Shown here in pieces: positions 33,767 to 43,831 of a DNA stretch of 64,000 bases. Positions within the stretch are counted from its first letter, which is position 1. Every line of letters starts with the position of its first letter. The DNA comes from JACCZX01 sp963729165 (GTDB taxonomy: Bacteria; Pseudomonadota; Gammaproteobacteria; Burkholderiales; Burkholderiaceae_F). Location: NCBI GenBank assembly GCA_963729165.1, contig CAVSMM010000003.1, positions 62,001 through 126,000 of the forward strand, in the 5' to 3' direction. The position numbers were made by a program, and so were the translations under genes. The notes under the pieces are model-generated. The model made no database searches and was not told where the DNA came from. It worked only from the letters and a program-made list of their open reading frames with translations.

Positions 33767-35209
33767 ACGCGAGCTCGATAGTTGCCAACTGCCACCGCGA
33801 TCGAGCAGACAACGCCTGCACTGCCAGCCGCGCGGCATCGGGTTCGAACATACGCGGCGTGCTGCGTGCCAGTTCGAGCGCGGCATTTAACGACTTGACT
33901 GTGCCCAGCCAGCACCATTGATCGAATACGTGCCACTGTTCCTGAAAGCGATCTTCGTTTCGCTCGACCAGCGCGATCGCACTCGCGTGCGGCCATTGAG
34001 GCAATAGCCACGGACTGCAGTAGTTCCTTGACGCGCGCAGTGTGTTGATCGCGCGCCTCCTGGCCGACACAGGCGCCGTTGCAACGCCGCAGCTGGTAGT
34101 TGAAACACGGCGCACCGTCACTTGTCGCTTTGCGACGGCCTTCAAGCGCGATCGCTTTCAGACAGATGCGATGTTCGGCCGCGAGTTCGGTCATCCAGCG
34201 CCGCACCGAAGCGCGCGATCCGAACGGGCCGTAGCAGCGACCGAGCTGCGCAAACTCGAACTCACTTGCGCGGGTGAACGTGGCGCACCCATCGTCATCG
34301 AAGCTCGAGCAGTACCTGATTTTGCTTGCGCCGCGAAGCAACGTTGTGTGCCGGCAATTGAGTCTTGATCAACTCGGATTCGCGCAGCAGTGCGCCGAAT
34401 TCGCCTGCCGTTTCTTCCCATTCGAGCCGATGAATCTCCTGCGATAGCCGCAGCTCGCGTGGTGCGCGATATTCGGAGTTGAAGTGTCCGGCGACGCGCG
34501 CTCGCAAGTCGATGCTCTTGCCGATGTAGATCGGATGCTCGTTCAACCCATAAAACAGATAAACACCCGGAGCGTGCGGCAGCGCGTCGATGGCGTCCGG
34601 TGGCAGGTTCGGCGGCAACGCGGGCCGCCGCAGCAGAGCGTGCACCGCGACCTCGATTTCCGACGGCCGATGACGGTCTGAAAGTCGCTGCAATAGGCGC
34701 CAGAGCACGCGCGCATCGCCGAGCGCTCGATGTCTTGGCTCGCCGTCGAGATTGAAGCGCGCGATGATGGCGTCGAGAGTATGCGGCGCCCGATCCGGGT
34801 ACAGGTAACGGCTCAGCCGCACGGTGCAGAGGGTCTTGGCATTGAACGACAAGCCGGCGCGATAAAACTCGGCGCGCAGGAAACCGTAATCGAAGCGCGC
34901 GTTGTGCGCGACAAAGATTGCGCCTTCGAGCCGATCGAACACCCGCTGTGCGATTTCTGTAAACGGTGGTGCTGCACGCACCATCTCGTTGGTAATTCCG
35001 GTGAGCCACTGAATCTCGGCCGGAATGGGTACTCCAGGATTGACCAGCGTCGACCATTCGTCGACGCGCACATCGTCGTCATCAAAGTCAACGCGCACGA
35101 CGCCGATTTCGGTCACACGTTCGCGCGCGGGGCTGCCCCCGGTCGTTTCGACATCGACGAATGCCAGAGACGGTCCAAGCGCAGGAAACATCAGGTAATT
35201 ATCGGTCAT
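33763..35209 (-). CDS. DEDDh exonuclease plus GIY-YIG endonuclease fusion (Cho-like; two frameshifts)
   Basis: Residues about 12-180 form a DnaQ-type 3'-5' exonuclease: LAFVDVETTGG (Exo I), FVAHNARFDYGFLRAEF (Exo II), HRALGDARVLWRLL (Exo III). Residues about 215-300 form a GIY-YIG domain (APGVYLFYGLNEHPIYIGKS, RVAGHF, WEETAGEFGALLRESELIK), as in UvrC. After frame changes near 34305 and 34025 the UvrC-like C-terminal region follows, including RRCNGACVGQEARDQH. The arrangement is the known betaproteobacterial Cho/UvrC-like exonuclease, probably acting in nucleotide excision repair. The exact C-terminus is uncertain; frames extend to 33648. Confidence 0.85.
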
Positions 35210-35254
35210 CGAAGAGGGGGCATACTGCTGAAAAAGCCAGCTGGAGAGACAGGC

Positions 35255-38200
35255 ATGTCGTTGCCGGAGGTCAAGCCCGATCTAAACAAGAAGGCGCGCA
35301 TCGACGCGGTCGTTACATTGATCAACTCGCGCATTCAGAAGAGTGAACGCGCGTCGCTTATCACTTTTGCGCGCGGCTATTTTGAGCGCGTCGACCCCGA
35401 AGATATCGCTGCGCGCGAAGTCGAGGATTTGTACGGCGCGCTGCTGTCGCATTGGCAGTTTGCACGCACGCGTGAGGGCGGCAAAGCCAAGGTTCGCGTT
35501 TTCAACCCTGACGCTGGTGAACACGGGTGGGCGTCGCGCCACACGGTGGTCGAAATCGTCAATGACGACATGCCGTTTTTGGTGGACTCGGCCTCAATGG
35601 AAGTCAGCCGGCAGGCGCTCACGCTGCACTTGATCGTGCATCCGATCTTTGCGGTCGAGCGCGACAAGAGCGGCACGCTGCAGTCGATCGACACGCGCGA
35701 GAACAAGCCCGACGCGCCGCGCGAATCGTTCATGCACATCGAGGTTGACCGCCTGGCCGATCCCGAGTCACGTGCAGAGCTTGCGGCCGGCATCGAGCGC
35801 GTTCTGGGTGACGTGCGCGCAAGCGTGGGTGACTGGAAAGCGATGGTTGCTCAGTTGCGCGCGGTCATTAAGGAAATCGATAAGAAACCGCCGCCGCTTG
35901 CGGGCGAAGAAGTCGCGGAGAACCGCGCATTTCTGCAATGGCTCACCGAGGACCACTTTCTTCTGCTCGGGTACCGGCGTCATGACCTTGCCACAGTCGA
36001 TGGTGAGGATGCCTTGCGGCTGGTGCCAGGTAGTGGTCTTGGCATCCTGCGCGAAACCGAATCTGAAACCGCACTCTCCGGAAGCTTCGCCGTGCTGCCG
36101 CCGGAGGCGCGCGCGGTCGCTCGCTCGGTGTCGCCGATGATGTTCGTGACGAAGGCAAATTCGCGCTCCACGGTGCATCGCCCCGGATACATCGATTACA
36201 TCGGAATCAAGCGCTACAAAGACGGCGTGGTTATCGGCGAGCATCGTTTTGTCGGGCTTTTCACCTCGGCCACGTACACCATCCGCGTCGCTGAAGTACC
36301 TTTGATACGCGGCAAGGTGAAAGAGGTCGTGGCGCGCTCGGGCCTGGCGCCGGGCAGCCACCTTGGCAAGGCGATGATGCACGTGCTCGAAACGTATCCG
36401 CGCGATGAGCTGTTTCAGATCACCGCCGATGAGTTGTTTGAGATCGCTACCGGCATCGTGCAGCTCGGGGAGCGTCAGCGGTTTCGCTTGTTCGTCCGAC
36501 GCGATCCGTTCGAGCGCTTCGTCTCGTGCTTGATCTTCGTTCCGCGCGAGAACTACACGACTGAGTTGCGGCGGCGCTTCCAAACGATCCTGATCGAAGC
36601 ATTTGACGGCACGACCGCTGACTTCGACGTGCTGCTGACCGACGCCGTGCTCGCACGTATTCATATCACTGTACGGACCACGCCGGGCAAAGCGCGCGCG
36701 GTCGATCGACGTGCAATCGAGACGCAATTGGCTGATGCCGCGCGCCGCTGGGAAGACGATTTACGTCAGGCGCTGAATGACGAGGAGGGCGAAGGGCAAG
36801 CCGCGCCGCTGTACAAGCGGTTTGGCTCGGCTTTTCCCACTGCCTACGAAGAAGCAGTGCCGCCACGGCAGGCGGTCGCCGATATCCGCCGATTGACGAC
36901 GCTCGACAACGAAGCCAAGAGCGGCCTCGCGCTCAATCTATATCGGCCACTTGAAGCACCTCCGGGCCGTCTGGGATTCAAGCTGTACCGCAGCGGCGCG
37001 CCGATCGCATTGTCGGATTCTCTGCCGATGCTCGAGCGCATGGGCGTGCGAGTGCTGTCCGAGCGCGGCTATCAGTTGACTCCGGAAGGAGGCGGGCCGC
37101 TGTGGGTGCACGATTTCTCGCTGCAACTACCCGGTGGCGACGACGTCGACGCCGAGGCGATCGCGCCGCTGTTCGAAGAGTCGTTTGCGCGCGTATTCGA
37201 AGGCGCCGTCGAAAACGACGACTTCAACCGCCTGGTGTTGCGCGCCGAGCTATCGGCCGACGAAATCGTCGTGCTCCGTGCTTATGCGAAGGTCATGCGG
37301 CAAACCGGGTTTGCGCTGTCGCAAGCGTTTATCGAAGCAACGCTTGCGAGTCACCCGCGTATCGCGCGCATGCTGGTCGGTCTGTTCAAACTGCGCTTTG
37401 ATCCTGCGCGCGCCGATAAAGGCGCCGCGGCAAGCCAAGTGACCGCGATCGAGCAAGCGCTCGACAAGGTGTCGAATCTTTCCGAAGACAGAGTACTTCG
37501 CCAGTACTTCGCGCTGATCGGCGCAACGTTGCGCACCAACTACTGGCGCACCGGTGTCGGTGCGAGCGGTGCAGCCGGGCCGCGACGCCCATTTTTGTCA
37601 TTCAAGTTTGATTCGGCGCAGATACCCGGGCTGCCCGAACCCCGCCCGTTGTTCGAGATCTTCGTTTACTCGACGCGCTTCGAAGGCGTTCACTTGCGCG
37701 GTGGCAAGGTCGCGCGGGGCGGCCTGCGCTGGTCCGATCGGCCCGAAGACTTTCGCACTGAAGTGCTGGGGCTCGTGAAGGCGCAGATGGTGAAGAACAC
37801 CGTCATCGTGCCGGTCGGCAGCAAAGGCGGTTTCGTGTTGAAGAAAGCGCCACCGATCACGGATCGCGAGGCCTATTTAAAAGAAGGCGTTGACTGTTAT
37901 CGCGACTACTTGCGCGGATTGCTGGACCTGACCGACAACCGTGTCGGCACTGCAATCGTGCCGCCGCCACAGGTTGTGCGGCACGACGGTGACGATCCGT
38001 ATCTCGTCGTTGCGGCCGATAAGGGGACGGCGACTTTTTCGGACTACGCCAATGCGGTCAGTGCCGAATACGGATTCTGGCTCGGCGACGCGTTCGCTTC
38101 GGGCGGCAGCGCTGGGTACGACCACAAGGAAATGGGAATTACCGCGCGTGGCGCGTGGGAAAGTGTGAAGCGCCACTTTCGCGAGCTCGGCATCAATACG

Positions 38201-40084
38201 CAGACGACCGACTTCACGTGCGCGGGCATCGGCGACATGTCGGGCGATGTATTCGGCAACGGCATGCTGCTGTCGCGTCACATCCGTCTGCTCGCGGCGT
38301 TCGATCACCGGCACGTGTTTATCGACCCCGCCCCGGATGTTGCGGCGAGCTTTGCCGAGCGCGAGCGTTTGTATGCGCTGCCGCGCTCGTCGTGGGCCGA
38401 TTACAACCAGAAGTTGATTTCGCCCGGTGGTGGCATCTGGGCGCGCTCTGAAAAATCGATTCCGATTTCTCCGCAGGCGCGGGCGGCGCTCGGTATTGCA
38501 GCGACCAAGTTAACGCCGGCGGAGGTGATATCGGCGATTTTGAAAGCCCCGGTGGACCTTTTGTACAACGGCGGTATTGGTACCTACGTCAAAGCGACCA
38601 GTGAATCACACGCCGACGTCGGCGATCGCGCCAATGATGCGTTGCGCGTTAACGGCGCGGAGCTGCGCTGCAAGGTCATTGGCGAAGGAGGCAACCTCGG
38701 ATTGACGCAGCTCGGTCGTATCGAGGCTGCGCTCAACGGCATCAAGCTGTACACCGACGCGATCGATAACTCGGCGGGTGTCGATACATCGGATCACGAG
38801 GTCAACATCAAGATCTTGCTGTCGCTGCCGATTGCTGACGGAGAACTGACCGAGAAACAACGCAACGCGCAACTGGTCAGCATGACCGACGATGTCGCTG
38901 CGCTGGTTTTGCGCGACAACTACTTTCAGGGCCAGTCGCTATCGGTCTCCGGCCGCATGGGAACGCTGCTGCTCGACCACCAGCAGCGCTTCATTCGTTT
39001 TCTCGAAAAACGGGGTGCGCTGAATCGCGCGATCGAGTTTCTGCCGAGTGACGACGAATTCGACGAGCGCCGCGCTAAGGACATTCCGCTCACAGGTCCG
39101 GAGCGCGCGGTGTTGCTCGCGTACGCCAAGATGTGGTTGTTCGACGAGTTGCTCGCGTCCGATCTGCCCGAAGATCCGTGGGTCGGTACTGCGGTCGCGC
39201 GTTACTTTCCCTCGGTGCTGAAGGAAAAGTTCGGCTCGTATATCGACCGCCATCCGCTTAAGCGCGAGATCGTCGCGACTCATGTGCTGAACAGCATGGT
39301 CAATCGCGTCGGCTCGACCTTCGTGCATCGGCGGATGGAAACGGCTGGCGCCACGCCCGCTCAAATCGTTCGCGCCTATCTGCTGACACGCGAAACATTC
39401 GGGCTGGTGCCGGTCTGGCAAGCAATCGAGGCGCTCGACAATGTGGTGCCCGATGAGCTGCAATCGCAGATGGTGATCGACCTTGGGCGCCGCACCGTGC
39501 GCGCGACCAACTGGTTCCTGCGTTCGCGCCGGCTTGCCGAGCCGATGGCCGGAACGATCGAGCGGTTTGCGTCGGCGGCAACCGCACTGCTGCAGTTCAT
39601 TGCTGCCGCGCCGGACAGCACTCCGTGGCGGGCAGCGATCGCGCAACACGAGCAGGCGTTGGTGGCTAAAGGTGTTCCGCCGCCGCTCGCTTTCGCGGTG
39701 GCCGCATCGGATACGTCGTATGCAGCGCTCGATATCACCGAGGTCTCGGAATCCTCGAAGCAGCCGCTGCCCGTGGTGGCCAATACGTATTTTTCGATCG
39801 GAGAGGCACTCGGGCTCGTTCGCCTGCGCTCGCAAGTCTCCGCGCTATCGTCGGAAGGCTACTGGCAGAGCATGGCCAAGAGCGCGTTGGCCGACGACCT
39901 GGCGGCGCTGCAGCGAGAGCTCACCGCCGATGCGCTGCAGGCCGGCGGGCAAAGCGCATGGGAAGTGGCGCAACGTCCCGCGGTCGAGCGTGCTCAGCGG
40001 ATGCTGACTGAACTTGCCGATACGAAGTCGGCTGACTTGGCGATGTTGTCGGTCGCGCTACGTGAGCTGCGACACCTGGCTTGA
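35255..40084 (+). CDS. NAD-dependent glutamate dehydrogenase, large (GDH180-type)
   Basis: An intact reading frame of 1609 residues, the length of bacterial 180-kDa-type NAD-GDH. ATG 35255 has ggagag 7 bases upstream. The N-terminal half carries the ACT-like regulatory regions (DDMPFLVDSASMEVSRQALT). The catalytic region near residues 800-1250 has RGGLRWSDRPEDFRTEVLGL, the lysine site VPVGSKGGFVLKK, IGDMSGDVFGNGML and KVIGEGGNLGLTQLGRIEAA. The C-terminal part is helical. It converts L-glutamate to 2-oxoglutarate and ammonia, mainly in catabolism. It is divergent from the exonuclease gene. Confidence 0.97.
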   Translation: MSLPEVKPDLNKKARIDAVVTLINSRIQKSERASLITFARGYFERVDPEDIAAREVEDLYGALLSHWQFARTREGGKAKVRVFNPDAGEHGWASRHTVVEIVNDDMPFLVDSASMEVSRQALTLHLIVHPIFAVERDKSGTLQSIDTRENKPDAPRESFMHIEVDRLADPESRAELAAGIERVLGDVRASVGDWKAMVAQLRAVIKEIDKKPPPLAGEEVAENRAFLQWLTEDHFLLLGYRRHDLATVDGEDALRLVPGSGLGILRETESETALSGSFAVLPPEARAVARSVSPMMFVTKANSRSTVHRPGYIDYIGIKRYKDGVVIGEHRFVGLFTSATYTIRVAEVPLIRGKVKEVVARSGLAPGSHLGKAMMHVLETYPRDELFQITADELFEIATGIVQLGERQRFRLFVRRDPFERFVSCLIFVPRENYTTELRRRFQTILIEAFDGTTADFDVLLTDAVLARIHITVRTTPGKARAVDRRAIETQLADAARRWEDDLRQALNDEEGEGQAAPLYKRFGSAFPTAYEEAVPPRQAVADIRRLTTLDNEAKSGLALNLYRPLEAPPGRLGFKLYRSGAPIALSDSLPMLERMGVRVLSERGYQLTPEGGGPLWVHDFSLQLPGGDDVDAEAIAPLFEESFARVFEGAVENDDFNRLVLRAELSADEIVVLRAYAKVMRQTGFALSQAFIEATLASHPRIARMLVGLFKLRFDPARADKGAAASQVTAIEQALDKVSNLSEDRVLRQYFALIGATLRTNYWRTGVGASGAAGPRRPFLSFKFDSAQIPGLPEPRPLFEIFVYSTRFEGVHLRGGKVARGGLRWSDRPEDFRTEVLGLVKAQMVKNTVIVPVGSKGGFVLKKAPPITDREAYLKEGVDCYRDYLRGLLDLTDNRVGTAIVPPPQVVRHDGDDPYLVVAADKGTATFSDYANAVSAEYGFWLGDAFASGGSAGYDHKEMGITARGAWESVKRHFRELGINTQTTDFTCAGIGDMSGDVFGNGMLLSRHIRLLAAFDHRHVFIDPAPDVAASFAERERLYALPRSSWADYNQKLISPGGGIWARSEKSIPISPQARAALGIAATKLTPAEVISAILKAPVDLLYNGGIGTYVKATSESHADVGDRANDALRVNGAELRCKVIGEGGNLGLTQLGRIEAALNGIKLYTDAIDNSAGVDTSDHEVNIKILLSLPIADGELTEKQRNAQLVSMTDDVAALVLRDNYFQGQSLSVSGRMGTLLLDHQQRFIRFLEKRGALNRAIEFLPSDDEFDERRAKDIPLTGPERAVLLAYAKMWLFDELLASDLPEDPWVGTAVARYFPSVLKEKFGSYIDRHPLKREIVATHVLNSMVNRVGSTFVHRRMETAGATPAQIVRAYLLTRETFGLVPVWQAIEALDNVVPDELQSQMVIDLGRRTVRATNWFLRSRRLAEPMAGTIERFASAATALLQFIAAAPDSTPWRAAIAQHEQALVAKGVPPPLAFAVAASDTSYAALDITEVSESSKQPLPVVANTYFSIGEALGLVRLRSQVSALSSEGYWQSMAKSALADDLAALQRELTADALQAGGQSAWEVAQRPAVERAQRMLTELADTKSADLAMLSVALRELRHLA

Positions 40085-40203
40085 GACCCGCTGAACCTCG
40101 CGGAAACGCACTGCTGGTCTCGCAATTCGCGACTTTGTAAGTGTCTTGCCAGCTCGTAGCGGAGCAGAAGTATGGTGCGTCGATCGTTCACACGAGGACC
40201 GGC

Positions 40204-41010
40204 ATGAACGCCTCTGACATCGCGACTCCTTCGAACCTCCGGCACCCATCGTCGCCACGCGTCCATCTGCTCGCGGCTTGCGCTTTGCTTGCGCCGTGGC
40301 TCGCGGCCTGGTTGTTGCCGCCGTTCGCGCAGCCGCAGTCGTTTCACAACTATGCGGATCAGCGCGTCTGGCTAGGCCTGCCGCATGCAGCCGACGTGCT
40401 GTCGAACGTGCCGTTCCTCGCGATCGGTGCACTTGGGCTTTACTTTGTATTGAACAGCTGGCGCACGAAGAACCCTGCCGCATTTTGCGATCAGACAGCG
40501 GCATGGCCGTACGCGCTGCTGTTCGCCGGGGTTGGACTGACGGCGTTCGGCTCGGCGTGGTATCACGCTCAACCGAGCGATGCGACCCTGCTGTGGGATC
40601 GCTTGCCGATGGCGTTCGCTTTTGCAGGACTGGTCGCCGGCACCTTGACGGATCGCGCGCCGCAGCGGATTTCGCAGTGGCTGTTTGCGTTCGCTGCCGT
40701 CGGTGCCGGCACCGTGCTCTATTGGCACGTGTCGGGAAACCTGCTGCCGTATTTGGTGATGCAGGTGGGGTTCGTCGCATCTGCGCTGATCGCAACGGCT
40801 TGGATAACACCGCGCTACACGCACTCGAACCGCGTTTATGCGGCCGCGGGTTTGTATGCGATTGCCGTGTTGTTCGAACGGCTCGACCATCAGGTGTACG
40901 AATTACTCGGAGGATGGGTCAGCGGCCATACACTGAAGCATCTGTTCGCGTGCGCCGCTATCGCGGTGATTTTGGGGATGTTGCGCGCGAGGCGGGTGTC
41001 CGTGCCTTAA
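40204..41010 (+). CDS. Ceramidase-family (alkaline ceramidase-like) membrane protein
   Basis: A 268-residue protein with seven predicted membrane helices. Conserved features include the HNYADQR segment after helix 1, LPHAADVLSNVPFLAIGALG, and GSAWYHAQPSDATLLWDRLP (Ser, His and Asp of the CREST-type active site); the C-terminal LERLDHQVYELLGGWVSGHT and KHLFACAAIAV supply the metal-binding His residues. Members are CREST-superfamily hydrolases; bacterial substrates are unknown. The last 196 bp are duplicated at 43301-43496. It lies upstream of the remnant copper gene. Confidence 0.85.
   Translation: MNASDIATPSNLRHPSSPRVHLLAACALLAPWLAAWLLPPFAQPQSFHNYADQRVWLGLPHAADVLSNVPFLAIGALGLYFVLNSWRTKNPAAFCDQTAAWPYALLFAGVGLTAFGSAWYHAQPSDATLLWDRLPMAFAFAGLVAGTLTDRAPQRISQWLFAFAAVGAGTVLYWHVSGNLLPYLVMQVGFVASALIATAWITPRYTHSNRVYAAAGLYAIAVLFERLDHQVYELLGGWVSGHTLKHLFACAAIAVILGMLRARRVSVP
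40810..41005 (+). repeat. Left copy of a 196-bp direct repeat (3' end of ceramidase gene)
   Basis: This segment matches 43301-43496 at a constant offset of 2491 bases. The first ~150 bases differ by a single base. The last ~45 bases differ at many synonymous positions (AVILGMLRARR here, AVVLAMLRARR there). Both copies end with the same gtgtccgtgc word. The repeats bracket the adenylate cyclase gene. Confidence 0.95.
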
Positions 41011-41018
41011 GACTTTGG

Positions 41019-41090
41019 GTATCGGTCCGATAAGAAGGCGCGCAACATCATCACGCTGCGCAATGATGAAATCCGCAACGTGCAGATGCT
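41019..41090 (+). pseudogene. Remnant of a CusF-like copper-binding protein gene
   Basis: Directly after the ceramidase stop, gtatcggtccga resembles the start of the intact copper gene at 43511. The next bases jump about 115 bp ahead to the segment encoding KARNIITLRNDEIRNVQM. This corresponds to KQARNITLRHGEIRNVQM at 43645-43700 in the intact copy. Similarity ends near 41090, where the cyclase segment begins. So this is an internally deleted, truncated second copy. Confidence 0.75.
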
Positions 41091-43234
41091 GCGAACCGAG
41101 CCTTCGCCCTACCGGCCCACTTGGGGAGGATTGGCCGCGCGCCAGGCTCTGGGCGCGCGCATGCGCTTCGGTGAAGTCAAGCTTCGCAAGCAGGGCGGCG
41201 AACTCGGGCGTGTTGCGTACGGGATCCCACCCCGGCCTGTAGAACGCAAGGAGCGGCAGGTCGGTCACCTGGAACTGGTCGACGTCGCGGATTGCGGCCA
41301 GCGCCTCGCTGGGCCTGCCGACTGCGAGCAGCGGCATGACCGGCCCGTCGTACGGGTCCGACGACGCCGGCAATGCCACCCCTTCGTGCAGCCGTTCCGC
41401 CAGCTCCGGGTTGCTCCTGGCCGACGCCTTGGCCAGTGCCGTCCATGCGCTGGATGCGAGTCGGCCGCCGATGCGAAACGACTTCAGCTCCGCGAGCATC
41501 TCTCCGTCGCGACCAAGATCGCCTAAAGCCGTCGCCCGTGCATCGTGGAAAGACGCCACGTTCGGACGGAGCGCCAGCGCGCGATCCACATAGACCAGCG
41601 CCCGCTCAGGCTGCCCGGCCAGGACGAGCACCCGCGCGTACCACCCCAACCGGTTAGCTGCCAACGGGTCCAGCTCGACGGCACGGGCCATCTCGTCGAG
41701 CGCCTCGCCCATCCTCCCGTCGCTCAGCAACTGGACCGACAGATACTGGTGCGCAACGGCGATGTTCGGATTGAGCGCGATCGACCGCCGCATCACTGCC
41801 ATCGCCTCCTCGCGCTGCCAGTTCGCGAAGAGATGGGCGCTCAACGAGATGTGCGCCTCGGCCAGGTTGGGTGCGGATGCGACAACAGCGCGGGCGTCCT
41901 CGATCATCTGCAGCGCCTCGGGCGAATCGCGATGAACACGTGCAAAGGCACGTCGCACCATGGCTCGGTTCCAGGCGACGTCCTGCAGCCGCACCCGCGC
42001 GAGCACGAAACCGGAATCGATCGTCAGGGCTCGCTTGAGCAGGACTTCGGCTTTGTCGAGGCCAGCCAGCGTCTGCTCGAAGATGGCCTGCGAAGCCTCG
42101 AAGTAGAGGCGCTGCGCCTCGGCGTCCGAGGCGCGGCTCGACGCCAAATCGATGCGCTTGATCTGCAGCTCGAGCTTGCGCGCGATCACCAGTGCGATCT
42201 CGTTCTGCACAAGCAGCAGGTCCTTGAAGTCGCGGTCGTAGCTCTCGGCCCACAGCGACGAGCCGTCCTGAGTGCTGACGAGCCGCACGTTGATGCGGAT
42301 GCGCTCCGCAGAGCGGCGCACGCTACCCTCGACGACATAGCCCACGCCCAGGTGCCGGCCGATTTCCGGGATCGGTGTCTTCGCGTTGCGGAAGTGAAAC
42401 GCCGAGGTCCGCGCCGCGACCCGCAAGTTGGGAAGCCGCCCGAGAACGTCGGTCAGCTCTTCGCTGATGCCGTCCGAGATATAACTGTCGGCAGGTACGC
42501 CGCTCAAGTTGTCGAAGGCAAGCACAGCGAGAGAGCGGGGGGCCGCATCATTCGCGGCCGTGCGGCCTGCAAGGTAGCGCGCGATCGTGGCCGCGTCCTC
42601 GCCTCGCCAGACGATAAGCGCCGTGATGACGATCAACGCAAGGCGCCGCCGCTGCAAGGGCTGCTCGGGATCGACTCCGCCGCCCGAAACGAGCCGCATC
42701 GGTTGCCGCGGAACTACCCTCGGTGGCTCGGACGAGATAGGCGCGCACCGGCTCGGCAATGTTCTTGATCGTCTGCCGACCAAGGTCACTAAAGCCGCTG
42801 GGGATGCGGCCGTGAATCGCGGCACGCACCGAGTCGGAGACGACGACCTCTCCCGTTGGCGCGAGCGCCTGCAGCCGCGAGGCGATGTTGACCCCGTCGC
42901 CGTAGATGCTGCCATCAGGCTTCTCGATAATGTCGCCGAGGTGAATGCCGATGCGGAACTCGAGCCGTCGCTCGGCCGCGACCGGCACCGACGCCGCCCG
43001 CAGGCGCTGCTGCACGGCGAGTGCGGCCAGGGTTGCGCCCGCGGCACTTTCGAACGCCGCGAGAATTGAGTCGCCGGCGGTGTCGATCACCCTGCCCTGA
43101 TGCTCGGCGATCGTGTCGCGAAACACGGCGCGGGCGGCATCGAGCGCAGCGACCGTGCCCGCTTCGTCGGTCGACATCAACCGGGAGTAGCCGGCCGCGT
43201 CGGCCGCAAGAACGGCGAGGAGGTGATGGCGCAT
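41091..43234 (-). CDS. Class III adenylate/guanylate cyclase with TolB-like and TPR regions (one frameshift)
   Basis: ATG 43234 begins a class III cyclase domain (residues 1-165): LLAVLAADAAGYSRLMSTDE, RVIDTAGDSILAAFESA, FRIGIHLGDIIEKPDGSIYG, DGVNIASRLQALAPTGEVVV. Near 42700 the frame changes and a membrane helix (RLALIVITALIVW) follows. Next come a TolB-like/FlgO region (LAVLAFDNLSGVPADSYISD, GISEELTDVLGRLPNLRVAA) and several TPRs. The native stop is missing: the frame runs past 41091 into antisense of the copper-gene remnant and ceramidase, to 40903, adding about 63 foreign residues. Similar proteins are common in Burkholderiales and rhizobia; the signal sensed is unknown. Confidence 0.83.
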
Positions 43235-43300
43235 GGGAGCGCGGCGATGATGCCCCGCGCTTCCCGCGTTGTCTAATCAAAGCACAATCGTCGAATTGCG

Positions 43301-43496
43301 CCGCGCTACACGCACTCAAACCGCGTTTATGCGGCCGCGGGTTTGTATGCGATTGCCGTGTTGTTCGAACGGCTCGACCATCAGGTGTACGAATTACTCG
43401 GAGGATGGGTCAGCGGCCATACACTGAAGCATCTGTTCGCGTGTGCGGCCATTGCAGTGGTCTTAGCGATGCTGCGCGCGAGGCGGGTGTCCGTGC
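43301..43496 (+). repeat. Right copy of the 196-bp direct repeat (ceramidase 3' fragment)
   Basis: The frame encodes the last 65 residues of the ceramidase (RYTHSNRVYAAAGLYAIAVL onward) and ends with TGA at 43499-43501 after SVR. It has no start and is a gene fragment. It leads directly into the intact copper-binding gene, reproducing the ceramidase-copper gene order seen at the left copy. Confidence 0.95.
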
Positions 43497-43510
43497 GCTG
43501 AAGGAGATTG

Positions 43511-43831
43511 ATGAGTATCGGTGCGAAAACGCTGGCGGCGGCAGGACTTTGCGCGAGCGGCCTGTTGTTCGCGCAAACGAGTTCACACACGAGCGGGCAC
43601 CACACGACCGACATGGTCGATGGCGAGGTGCAAATGGTGGACAAGCAAGCCCGCAACATCACGCTGCGCCATGGTGAGATCAGAAACGTGCAAATGCCGG
43701 CGATGACGATGGTGTTTGGCGTCAAAGACTCCGCGCTGCTTGACAAGGTCAAGGCGGGCGACAAAGTGAAGTTCAAAGTCGAAGCCATTGGAGGTACGCC
43801 TACGGTGACGGTGATAGAAGTTGTGAAGTGA
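43511..43831 (+). CDS. CusF-like periplasmic copper-binding protein
   Basis: A 106-residue protein with a signal peptide (cleavage near LFAQ, residue 22) and a small OB-fold domain (DGEVQMVDKQARNITLRHGE, IRNVQMPAMTMVFGVKD, KVKAGDKVKFKVEAIG). The MPAMTMVF segment supplies the Met pair that binds Cu(I) in CusF. The start ATG follows aaggag by 6 bases. The last codons overlap the GTG start of the copper ATPase (GTGA). Likely hands copper to an export system. Confidence 0.9.
   Translation: MSIGAKTLAAAGLCASGLLFAQTSSHTSGHHTTDMVDGEVQMVDKQARNITLRHGEIRNVQMPAMTMVFGVKDSALLDKVKAGDKVKFKVEAIGGTPTVTVIEVVK

Noticed and set aside
40810..43496. Direct repeats considered as ends of an insertion sequence or composite transposon
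   Set aside because: No transposase or inverted repeats; the repeat is the end of a normal gene, so duplication or misassembly fits better.
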